Positions 31,771 through 38,887 of a stretch of 42,903 nucleotides of DNA are shown here, piece after piece. How positions within the stretch are numbered: the first letter of the stretch is position 1; each line of letters opens with the position of its first letter. A program made the translations under genes and the position numbers. Source of the DNA: Kiritimatiellia bacterium (GTDB lineage: Bacteria; Verrucomicrobiota; Kiritimatiellia; RZYC01); assembly GCA_028708815.1 (NCBI GenBank), contig JAQVYB010000013.1:1-42903 (forward strand), written 5' to 3'. The notes below the pieces were generated by a model. The model saw only the letters and a list, made by a program, of their open reading frames with translations, did no database searches and was not told where the DNA came from.

Positions 31771-32447
31771 AGGGCGCTGCGGGCGCGTTCCAGATCGTCG
31801 GGCGTATCGATGTCCAGCGATGCCTTTTCATCCATGACGAAGGCTCCTGTTTTTTCGGGCAGGAGGGTTCCCCGCTCCAGCACAATGCGGGAGCGGCACA
31901 GATAGATCGCCCCATTGATCTCATAGGCCGGCGGAAAATCCTGACGGCGCAGGTAGCCGGATGGAATGGACATGAAGGGTTGGAGGCGTCCTTCTTCATC
32001 TATTTTTCTCGTTAGGAAGGGATGCGTTTCGGCTTCGCATATACTGACGACGGCATCGGCTTTTTTTTCGTGCAACAGTTGAACGGCGGCATCAATATGA
32101 CGGGCCGTTCGAAATGGAGAGGTGGGCTGCAGCAGGCATGCGAAATCCGGCAAGGCTCCTTCATCCTGTTCGATCCACTGCAACGCGTGCTGAATTACGG
32201 GAATATGGGCGGAGCCGTCACGCGCCAAATTTTCCGGGCGCATAAAAGGCACCTCCGCGCCGGATGAACGGGCTACATCGGCAATCTCTTCATCATCCGT
32301 GGAGACCAGCACACGATCAATCGATTGACTTTGCTGCGCGGCCTCTATGGTCCAGGCAATAAGTGGTTTTCCTCCCAGATCCACGATGTTTTTCCGGGGA
32401 ATCCCTTTGGAACCGCCACGGGCGGTGATTAAACCCAGAATGCTCAT
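31758..32447 (-). CDS. neuA: CMP-nonulosonic acid synthetase, copy 2
   Basis: The cytidylyltransferase motif 'LGLITARGGSKGIPRKNIVDLGGKPLIAWTIEAA' is intact, with 'VLVSTDDEEIADVA', 'FACLLQPTSPFRTARHIDAAV' and the catalytic acidic end 'SLDIDTPDDLERA'. It is 229 aa and clearly distinct from the copy at 7809, so the cell probably activates a second nonulosonic acid. The last residues ('ALRVL') and the TAG stop run into the dispersed repeat copy B. Its start overlaps the end of the small gene upstream by 4 bp. Confidence 0.92.
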   Translation of the reverse strand: MSILGLITARGGSKGIPRKNIVDLGGKPLIAWTIEAAQQSQSIDRVLVSTDDEEIADVARSSGAEVPFMRPENLARDGSAHIPVIQHALQWIEQDEGALPDFACLLQPTSPFRTARHIDAAVQLLHEKKADAVVSICEAETHPFLTRKIDEEGRLQPFMSIPSGYLRRQDFPPAYEINGAIYLCRSRIVLERGTLLPEKTGAFVMDEKASLDIDTPDDLERARSALRVL

Positions 32448-32638
32448 TTGCTGGATTCTCTAACACATCTATTCTGCATGGCCTGAGGCTCCGGTGGCTT
32501 GAGCTGCTGAAGCAGATGGGATGTTTTATCAAGCCATTCCACTTTTTGCGTGAAGGATAAATGGGATGCGTCGCGCAGGTTCATGCGTTCAACGGTGTCC
32601 CACGAGGCATATGCCCAGCTTTGCCTGGTCTCCGTCAT
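32444..32638 (-). CDS. Small partner protein of nucleotidyltransferase module 3
   Basis: A 64-aa protein beginning 'MTETRQSWAYASWDTVERMN', with 'LSFTQKVEWLDKTSHLLQQL' as a predicted helix. I chose the ATG at 32638, which overlaps the nucleotidyltransferase stop as ATGA, over the ORF start at 32671. Similar small proteins with a W-A-Y-x-S-W start are, from memory, often found beside stand-alone nucleotidyltransferases. An antitoxin role is possible but unproven. Its end overlaps the second neuA start by 4 bp, so the module is spliced tightly into the glycan operon. Confidence 0.68.
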   Translation of the reverse strand: MTETRQSWAYASWDTVERMNLRDASHLSFTQKVEWLDKTSHLLQQLKPPEPQAMQNRCVRESSK

Positions 32639-33138
32639 GATGGCGATGCCTGCTCCTGAGTTGTAAGACATGAAATATCGAGCAGATCCTTTGGACGACC
32701 AGCCTTTTTTTTCATTTCCAGAAGCGTGTTTTTCCGAATAATCGGAACACCAATCCCATTCAAATCGAAAACAACCGCATTCCGATATTCTTCATCGAAA
32801 TCAAATGGCTCCTTCGCAAAGAGATCCACCACGGTATCCCGATGAACATCACTGATCATGGAAAAAACAACCATTCCTTTGTTCTCTATCCATTCCCTGC
32901 GGTTTCTTTCATCAGAAAAATCAACCGCTTGTACCGGAACGCGCGGATAATAATTCAGCCCTGTTAAAACATCCATTGCACGCTTGATATTCTCCATTTC
33001 CAGATCCAACACGATATCCACATCGTGCGTCAAACGTACATACCCGTGAGCAACCACGGCCAATCCACCAACCACAAGGTAACGAACACTCGAACGATTG
33101 AAATCGCCGAAAATCTGTTCTAGCGTTGCTTTCTCCAT
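32635..33138 (-). CDS. Nucleotidyltransferase-fold protein, module 3
   Basis: 'VRYLVVGGLAVVAHGYVRLTHDVDIVLDL' has the complete GG, H-G-x-x-R-x-T and D-V-D signature. 'RDTVVDLFAKEPFDFDEEY' gives the third acidic residue, and 'IIRKNTLLEMKKKAGRPKDLLDISCL' is the usual K-x-x-A-x-R-P-K-D-x-x-D tail. The 167-aa length is typical of nucleotidyl transferases of the AbiEii/MNT superfamily. It is coupled by ATGA to a 64-aa partner. Different order from module 1: here the nucleotidyltransferase is first. Confidence 0.85.
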   Translation of the reverse strand: MEKATLEQIFGDFNRSSVRYLVVGGLAVVAHGYVRLTHDVDIVLDLEMENIKRAMDVLTGLNYYPRVPVQAVDFSDERNRREWIENKGMVVFSMISDVHRDTVVDLFAKEPFDFDEEYRNAVVFDLNGIGVPIIRKNTLLEMKKKAGRPKDLLDISCLTTQEQASPS

Positions 33139-33242
33139 AACAGGCTGTATTTCGCGGCAGGCTTCGCCCCTGTCAAATCCCGGCTGGAATTCTCCCTGCT
33201 CCGTTTCTTGTAGCGTTTATCAGCAACTGAACACGTTCCTTG

Positions 33243-33725
33243 TCAGATCAGCTTCCGAATCAGTGGATTGTTCAGAAGCGCTTCCAGACGGGCGCGATAC
33301 TTTTCGGCCTGCGCCAGACGCTGCTTCAGAAAGGCCACTCTTTCGGAGTTTTCCCTCGATTCTTCCAGTAGACTTCTGCTGCGTTGAATCTGATATTGTG
33401 CGGAAACCAATTTTTTGTTGACGGAGGCCAGCAGCCCATTGTTCACGATCTGGCTTATGTCGGTGATGGCCTCGTAATAGTCTTTTCGATCGCCCTTCAT
33501 CCAGACTTTGTGGAGGACACCCCAGCTTTCGAGTTGGCGGCAGGCAATGCTTGCGCTGGCCTTGCTGATGCCGAGGCTCTCGGCAATGACATCCAGGCAG
33601 GCAGGTTCGGGTGACATGAAGAGAAGCATGTAGATTTGGCCAAAGAGACGGTTGAATCCGAAGGTCTGCGCGGTACGCCCCCCCGCCTCAATCATTTCGT
33701 ATGTAGCACTTTCCAAAGGCTTCAT
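33243..33725 (-). CDS. GbsR/MarR-type transcriptional regulator
   Basis: Winged-helix DNA-binding protein. 'FGFNRLFGQIYMLLFMSPEPACLDVIAESLGISKASASIACRQLESWGVLHKV' is the GbsR-type opening helix and helix-turn-helix, and 'GDRKDYYEAITD' forms the wing. The C-terminal ~65 residues ('LEESRENSERVAFLKQRLAQAEKYRARLEALL') form a long coiled-coil-like helix for dimerisation. The 160-aa length is normal. Relatives control osmoprotectant uptake or polysaccharide/flagellar genes. A perfect palindrome 16 bp upstream of the start suggests autoregulation. Neither neighbour is an obvious single target. Confidence 0.88.
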   Translation of the reverse strand: MKPLESATYEMIEAGGRTAQTFGFNRLFGQIYMLLFMSPEPACLDVIAESLGISKASASIACRQLESWGVLHKVWMKGDRKDYYEAITDISQIVNNGLLASVNKKLVSAQYQIQRSRSLLEESRENSERVAFLKQRLAQAEKYRARLEALLNNPLIRKLI

Positions 33726-33740
33726 GACAGATTCCGATCA

Positions 33741-33756
33741 TTTAGAACTTTCTAAA
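33741..33756. promoter_or_regulatory. Probable GbsR-type operator
   Basis: TTTAGAA-CT-TTCTAAA is a perfect 7-bp inverted repeat with a 2-bp spacer. It lies just upstream of the GbsR-type gene start. The size and AT-rich symmetry suit a dimeric winged-helix repressor, so negative autoregulation is likely. Confidence 0.65.
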
Positions 33757-33882
33757 CATAGCGAATGGCGGGGGGTTTTGTCAATGGCCTCTGTGGAGAA
33801 ATTTGCGTGTCGGGATGAATTGAAAAAACAGGACTTCTCCATGCAATCCGTGGTGAGCCACACGGGGGCAATCCGATGGTTT

Positions 33883-33940
33883 TTCCCAACGAATGGGGAC
33901 CGCAACGAATGGAGCGGATGATGTTCCCAACGAATGGGGA
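33883..33940. repeat. Repeated TTCCCAACGAATGGGGA motif
   Basis: Two exact 17-bp copies, at 33883-33899 and 33924-33940, flank a third core CAACGAATGG at 33903. Each copy is a weak inverted repeat (TTCCC...GGGGA). It lies between the end of the glycosyltransferase gene and the GbsR-type gene, in a 230-bp gap that otherwise holds only the operator. Confidence 0.6.
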
Positions 33941-33955
33941 ACTGAGCGGGTACCA

Positions 33956-35662
33956 TTACGGTTCCGAAGTTTTCGCTACAGCGGTTTGCGGGTGGAGTCG
34001 CGCCAAAACATGCTCCATCACCCGGTGAATGCTGGTGGTTGCCGCAAACTGTTGGCAGGCTCGCATGCGCATGGCGTTTCCAACATCCTCGCGGGCGGAA
34101 GGCGAGATGACCAGTCCTTCAAGCCGCTTCGCGTAGGCATCGAGGTCACGCTCGGAGAGGGCGTGCGGTGGTCCGATCAATGCGGCGGCGATGCTTTCGG
34201 CATGGGCATTACCCCACTTCATGGCCACCACTGGAAGTCCACAGGCCATGGCTTCCATCACGCTCTGCGATCCACCTACGGGAAACTCACAGGCGTATAT
34301 ATTCAACGTTTTCAGGATGGCGGCGGGCATCAGATGGCGACCGACAAAGCGAACGCGGCCTTGCACGCCTTGCTGCTGAAAGCCTTTCATTTTGTCCGGA
34401 AGGGGGCCGCAACCGATCGGCACAAACCAAACACGGGGGTGCTTTTTCATCATTCCAGCGATCAGTTCCAGGTATTCCGACGAGAGGCGTTTATCCAAGT
34501 GGTTACTCAGGGTGCCAACCAGTATGGCGTCCTCCGGTATCCCCAGGCGGGAGCGGGACACCGGGGGTTGGCCGTCGATCACGTCAAAATCCACGCCTTT
34601 GGGCAGCACAATGCGCTCGCCGTCCGATGCGTCCCAATTGCTTTCACGTTCCAGATTTTCCGGGTTATCAACAAACATACAATCCAGACCCGCCCCATAA
34701 TAGCTGCTGCCGATATGGATCCCGGCCTTCACCGGAACGGCGGCGGCATAGGCTGCGATCCAGTCGATGGGACAGGCCATCCCGCTTTGAAAGAGAGCGA
34801 CATCCACCTGGTCGGCGTCCAGGCGCATGGCCAGTTGTCGACCGGTCTCGATGCAGGACCATTTTCTGGACATCAATACGACCGGCACATTCAATTGTTT
34901 CAACGCATTCATGGTGTGGGCCCCGGTGATTTCAGAGTGCCCGCTCACGCACCCGAACGGGAACCCCGGGTTCTCCCGGGCGGAGAGGTTTTCAGAGACA
35001 TACACACTCACCTGAAATTGATTTCGATCCAGATGACGGGCATATTGAATCACCCGTCGGGTATACGCCACCACGTGATCCACCAGATTCGGCACCACCA
35101 AGGCGACGCGAATAGATTCCGAAGAAGACCGTGGAGCCCGCCGCGTTTTTCTGGTCAATCCCGAGTCCATGGCGGCCACCGCATAGAGTTGGCCTGTTTC
35201 CCGCAGGATATTCGGAGATCGGATCAGTTCAAAACAGGCCAACCCATCGAGGATATAGGCGGCCGTCATGGCTTCCATCCCCAGGTTGGGGTATCCGAGA
35301 CGGAAGGCGTCCCGGGCAAAATGGTAACATTCCCAGGCAGCGGTTTGTTCCTGTCCGGTCTGCTGAGCCAACCAAACGATATTGGCAATCACCGGCAACG
35401 GAACGAGGCCGAACAGGCGTCGACTATTGATCAACTGAGTGAGGGCGGCCAGGGGCTCACCCTGCTGGTAGAGGGCCCCTGCACGAAATACAATACCCGC
35501 CACGCGCTTTTCATCGCTTTGCTGGATCAGGAGGCTTTGCGCAATGGATGCGAGATTGTGCCCCTCATATGAACGTATCAGATCATCCAGCAGGAGCAGT
35601 TGTGTTCCGGTCGCCATAGATACCCTTGCACCCTCTTCCCCTTCTTCGAAAACAAGCCTCAT
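33956..35662 (-). CDS. Large two-part glycosyltransferase linked to fliD
   Basis: The first ~180 residues are helical with TPR-like pairs ('AGALYQQGEPLAALTQLINSRRLFG', 'ECYHFARDAFRLGYPNLGMEAM'). The rest is a GT-B glycosyltransferase: 'RVALVVPNLVDHVVAYTRRVIQYARHL', 'AILVGTLSNHLDKRLSSEYLELIAGMM', 'VRFVGR' and the donor site 'GGSQSVMEAMACGLPVVAMKWG'. TPR plus GT-B resembles protein glycosyltransferases such as the OGT type. It starts 45 bp after fliD on the same strand, immediately downstream of flagellin, so flagellin or cap-protein glycosylation is the best guess. Direct evidence for the acceptor is lacking. Confidence 0.82.
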   Translation of the reverse strand: MRLVFEEGEEGARVSMATGTQLLLLDDLIRSYEGHNLASIAQSLLIQQSDEKRVAGIVFRAGALYQQGEPLAALTQLINSRRLFGLVPLPVIANIVWLAQQTGQEQTAAWECYHFARDAFRLGYPNLGMEAMTAAYILDGLACFELIRSPNILRETGQLYAVAAMDSGLTRKTRRAPRSSSESIRVALVVPNLVDHVVAYTRRVIQYARHLDRNQFQVSVYVSENLSARENPGFPFGCVSGHSEITGAHTMNALKQLNVPVVLMSRKWSCIETGRQLAMRLDADQVDVALFQSGMACPIDWIAAYAAAVPVKAGIHIGSSYYGAGLDCMFVDNPENLERESNWDASDGERIVLPKGVDFDVIDGQPPVSRSRLGIPEDAILVGTLSNHLDKRLSSEYLELIAGMMKKHPRVWFVPIGCGPLPDKMKGFQQQGVQGRVRFVGRHLMPAAILKTLNIYACEFPVGGSQSVMEAMACGLPVVAMKWGNAHAESIAAALIGPPHALSERDLDAYAKRLEGLVISPSAREDVGNAMRMRACQQFAATTSIHRVMEHVLARLHPQTAVAKTSEP

Positions 35663-35707
35663 CCCATCACGAATGCGACGATCCCTTTACCCTGAAGACC
35701 CTGTTGG

Positions 35708-37180
35708 TTAACCGAAATTCGCCTCGAACCAATCCAGTTCGGAATTGAAGGTTGCTTCGGCTTCTTCCATAGCTGTGAAGGTTTCGATCAAGCGATCCTG
35801 ATAATCATCCAGGCTCTCCTCCTCCTCTGTGATTTTTTCCGAGATTTCGGTCAGTTTATCCTCGAGGGCGGCGATACGCCGGGCGATTTCGCCGGTGAGG
35901 GATTGGCTCATGGAGTTGGAATAGCTGTAGAAGTCGCTCGCCAGTCCGTGCACATATCCTTCGGTTGAATCATACACACCCCGGAACAGCTGGGCCGTCA
36001 CATCAAATTCATTTTCCAGCATGTAGTCCAGCTTGTCTTCATCACTGAGCACCAGCACATTGTCCTCGCCCGCCGTCCAGATACCAATATCCTCCAAACT
36101 GTCCGCAATGCCGGTCCTCCCATCATAGGTGTATGATGCATTGGTGGCGTTTAAATAGGGATACTTACTGGCCGTGGCCTGCAGGCGGATATTCCGCTCC
36201 ATCGCCGCCACCGAGCTATCATTATACAATTCCCCCAGCGCGGTGATCGATGCCCCGGATGAGGTTTCGCCGCTTAGCGGCTTTTGGGTAAAATACCGGA
36301 TCTTTTCGGCCAACGCATTGTACTTCTCCATATAGTCGAGAATGGCTGCCTTGGTGTCCTCTGTGTCGTGATTAACGGTTAACCGAACCGCAGACGTGGT
36401 GGTCTCCTCTTCCAAATCCAGGCTCACTCCGGTAATCACATCGCCAATCCCGGTGTTGCTGGAACGGGTCACGGCGATGCCGTTCACGGTAAAGGAGGAA
36501 TCCATGGCCTCCACCAACTCATTCACAAACCCCCCGGACGAATTCAGGACCCCTATACTTTCGAGCGGGCCTCCGATCACATCCGACATGTTTATTTCGG
36601 TGGATCCCGTATTCTCCCGGGAGACCACCAGCCGCCCGTCCAGAATCGACGCAGATACTCTATTCGCCGCACTCATGGACGTGGCTGCCGTATTGATTTT
36701 TCCGACCAGCGTATTCAACGTTTCCGTGGATCCAATGGTTACAGTTTGCCCTTCAATGGTGAATGACGCCCCTTCGGAAAGGATCCCGGAGGCCACGAGA
36801 TCGGTATTGGCCGTGCCGCCCGGAACCAGGTCGGACGCCTTACTGCCCCCCACGCTCTGGGACTGCGCCAGATTGTCAATCAGGATGGTATAGACATTCG
36901 GTACAGCCGAGGAGGAGGCTGTGGCCGTCAATTTTGTTTCATCCGACGAGGTAGCGGCCATCAGGTTCCAGGTTTCCCACTCTCGCAAGGTATCCAGAGA
37001 ATCTGTCAAATCGCTCGATAATGTGGCGATTTCATTCCATGCCTCCAAATCATAATTGACCTCCGTCTGTTCTTCCTCAAACGAGGTCAGGGTATAGCCA
37101 CGCGCCGCCACCAGTTTGGCAATGGTGTCCTCAATATCGATTTTCGATTGCAACCCGGAAATGGTAACTGTTCCCGACAT
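35708..37180 (-). CDS. fliD: Flagellar filament cap / hook-associated protein 2
   Basis: Caps the filament and assists flagellin polymerisation outside the cell. The N-terminal FliD_N domain is 'TISGLQSKIDIEDTIAKLV' followed by a coiled-coil helix ('YDLEAWNEIATLSSDLTDSLDTL'). The middle contains 'AVRLTVNHDTEDTKAAILDYMEKYNALAEKIRYFTQ', the FliD_C start. The C-terminus is the long heptad helix 'ALEDKLTEISEKITEEEESLDDYQDRLIETF' typical of FliD. The length is 490 aa. A good Shine-Dalgarno (AAGGAAAAGG) precedes the ATG. It lies downstream of the flagellin terminator, so it has its own promoter or depends on read-through. Confidence 0.93.
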   Translation of the reverse strand: MSGTVTISGLQSKIDIEDTIAKLVAARGYTLTSFEEEQTEVNYDLEAWNEIATLSSDLTDSLDTLREWETWNLMAATSSDETKLTATASSSAVPNVYTILIDNLAQSQSVGGSKASDLVPGGTANTDLVASGILSEGASFTIEGQTVTIGSTETLNTLVGKINTAATSMSAANRVSASILDGRLVVSRENTGSTEINMSDVIGGPLESIGVLNSSGGFVNELVEAMDSSFTVNGIAVTRSSNTGIGDVITGVSLDLEEETTTSAVRLTVNHDTEDTKAAILDYMEKYNALAEKIRYFTQKPLSGETSSGASITALGELYNDSSVAAMERNIRLQATASKYPYLNATNASYTYDGRTGIADSLEDIGIWTAGEDNVLVLSDEDKLDYMLENEFDVTAQLFRGVYDSTEGYVHGLASDFYSYSNSMSQSLTGEIARRIAALEDKLTEISEKITEEEESLDDYQDRLIETFTAMEEAEATFNSELDWFEANFG

Positions 37181-37333
37181 GACCTTTTCCTTTCAGCCCG
37201 TTCACATTAAATCCGCAGTCACTTCACCTCATCAACGGCATCTTCTGCCGCCAGGTGTTGCCCACTCACTCATTAGCGGCATATAGCACCTGCTCCTCCG
37301 GGCCTCACGGCCATGTAGCAGGATCCTTGCCAC

Positions 37334-37365
37334 AAAAAAGAGTCCGACCGAATCGGCCGGACTCT
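37334..37365 (-). terminator. Rho-independent terminator of flagellin
   Basis: On the minus strand GAGTCCGGCCGA pairs with TCGGTCGGACTC across a short loop and is followed directly by TTTTTT. It lies 27 bp after the flagellin stop, separating flagellin transcription from fliD. Confidence 0.92.
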
Positions 37366-37391
37366 CAGAGAAAGGAAGTGCTTCAGAACGC

Positions 37392-38354
37392 TTATCCGAG
37401 CATCTGCAACACGCCCTGCGGCAAGGCATTGGCCTGAGCCAGCATCGCGGTACCCACCTGCACCAAAATCTGGTACTTCGAGTACTGCGTGGTTTCATAG
37501 GCCACGTCCACATCGCGAATCCGACTTTCCGTGGCACGCGCATTCTCTTCGTAGCTGCGCAGGCCGCTCAGGGTCTGCTCCATACGCCGAAGTTCCGCAC
37601 CAAGGACCGCTCGTTTCGAGCTGATATAGTCAATGGCAATATTCATTTTGTCTACGGCACCCTGGGCAACCGACTGCGTGGAAATGCTGAGATTCGCACC
37701 GCAGATCACACTGGCCCAGCGTACCGCCCTGGCACCCGTACCGGAACCAAGCAGCGTCATATTGACCGAACCATAGCTGTAGTTCACGTAAGAGCCGATC
37801 ACGGCAAAATTGGTCGCCGTCAGATTCAGTTCATCCTCCTTAAACACCATATTGCTGTCCGGACCGACCTGCAGGTAGACGCTGCCCGCCTCCACCCCAT
37901 CACCCGTCATGGTGGCCACGCCATTGCCGCCGCGGAACAGATACAGGCTGTTGAACTTGCCTGCCGCCGTCGCACCGCTGGTGATGCGCGTGATTTCCTT
38001 CTGCATCTGGCCAAACTCCTTCTGCAGATTATCACGGTCCACCTGGCTCTTGGTACCATCATTGGCCATCACGGCAAGTTCTGCCATACGGCCCATCATG
38101 TCGTGTATTTTCTGCATCCAGGAATCGGCTGTTTGCAGGTAATTGATCTTGTTTTCAACGTTGGATGCCGCTGCCGCCGTATTGCGATACTGCGTACGCA
38201 GGCGTTCGCTCATGGCGATACCGGAAGGATCATCGCCGGCATTGTTGATACGGAGTCCCGATGACAGCTTGGACATCGAGCTGCGCAAACTGGATACGTT
38301 TGCGTTGTAGTTTTTCCAAACAGAAAAGGCTGGAACGTTATTGTATACTTGCAT
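37392..38354 (-). CDS. fliC: Flagellin
   Basis: Filament subunit secreted by the flagellar export apparatus. The conserved N-terminal D0/D1 region is 'LRSSMSKLSSGLRINNAGDDPSGIAMSERLRTQYRN', with 'NYLQTADSWMQKIHDMMGRMAELAVMANDG'. The C-terminal D0 is 'LGAELRRMEQTLSGLRSYEENARATESRIRDVDVAYET' and 'ILVQVGTAMLAQANALPQGVLQML'. At 320 aa it has a short central region. The ATG has an AAGGAGG Shine-Dalgarno seven bases upstream (38362-38368 on the plus strand). A sigma-28-like promoter lies ~210 bp upstream, leaving a long purine-rich leader. The serine- and threonine-rich surface and NulO genes in the window make glycosylation likely. Confidence 0.95.
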   Translation of the reverse strand: MQVYNNVPAFSVWKNYNANVSSLRSSMSKLSSGLRINNAGDDPSGIAMSERLRTQYRNTAAAASNVENKINYLQTADSWMQKIHDMMGRMAELAVMANDGTKSQVDRDNLQKEFGQMQKEITRITSGATAAGKFNSLYLFRGGNGVATMTGDGVEAGSVYLQVGPDSNMVFKEDELNLTATNFAVIGSYVNYSYGSVNMTLLGSGTGARAVRWASVICGANLSISTQSVAQGAVDKMNIAIDYISSKRAVLGAELRRMEQTLSGLRSYEENARATESRIRDVDVAYETTQYSKYQILVQVGTAMLAQANALPQGVLQMLG

Positions 38355-38566
38355 GGTTATTCCTCCTTGAATAATTGCTTGTTTTTGTTTTTCATCATCT
38401 TGCGTCGTCCTTGACGCATAACCCGCTTCTTCCCTTCATCCCGACCTGCGAACCGGCGCGAATCAAACCGATTCCGACCGCAAACTCTTTCGCTCTTTCT
38501 CCTCCTTTCCTTTCCTCGCTGCCCAGTGCCCTCAGCGTATATTCTTACTTGTCCTTGCACTGATAC

Positions 38567-38593
38567 TGATCGGTTGCCGGAGAGAAAACTTAA
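38567..38593 (-). promoter_or_regulatory. Sigma-28 (FliA)-like promoter of flagellin
   Basis: On the minus strand TTAAGTTT is followed after exactly 11 bases by ACCGATCA, against the FliA consensus TAAAGTTT-N11-GCCGATAA. This is seven of eight and six of eight matches with the canonical spacing. It points toward flagellin about 210 bp away with no other gene in between. Confidence 0.8.
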
Positions 38594-38632
38594 CTTTTGC
38601 TCCATCACAGGAAAAAAAAGAGAAGGAGTATA

Positions 38633-38848
38633 ATGGGAAAATCCGCAAAAAAACGACCATTAATCGTTATCAGGGAACGAGATATATATTTTTTGGCCGG
38701 CGGTAAAACTTGCCTTTCCCCCGTGGAGGATTTCACGAGCGTATTCGCTATGGTTACCCGGGCGGAAGGGCGGGACAAAGCCCATCAGGCTGCTGGAGAA
38801 TATTTTGTATTTTTATTTAATTCCGGTTCGACTCCGTGTGTACTATAA
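38633..38848 (+). CDS. Hypothetical 71-aa protein
   Basis: Not recognised. The ATG at 38633 has a strong Shine-Dalgarno (AGAAGGAG, five bases upstream), which is why it is preferred over the ORF-track start at 38597. The protein opens with a basic stretch ('MGKSAKKRPLIVIRERDIYFLAGG') and continues 'DFTSVFAMVTRAEGRDKAHQAAGEYFVFLF'. No signal peptide or metal motif is visible. It lies 40 bp upstream of the OB-fold gene in the same direction and is divergent from flagellin. Coding is supported mainly by the ribosome-binding site. Confidence 0.6.
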   Translation: MGKSAKKRPLIVIRERDIYFLAGGKTCLSPVEDFTSVFAMVTRAEGRDKAHQAAGEYFVFLFNSGSTPCVL

Positions 38849-38887
38849 ACGCTTACCACTGTTATGGAACCCCTGAAAGGATCTAAT

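Noticed and set aside
33738-33956. 72-aa minus-strand ORF between the GbsR-type gene and the glycosyltransferase
   Set aside because: It lies over the operator and repeated motif, has no ribosome site and no recognisable sequence.
33893-35572. 559-aa plus-strand ORF opposite the large glycosyltransferase
   Set aside because: It is the antisense shadow of 33956-35662. The minus-strand protein has clear GT-B motifs, and the plus-strand translation is His/Gly/Arg-rich without recognisable domains.
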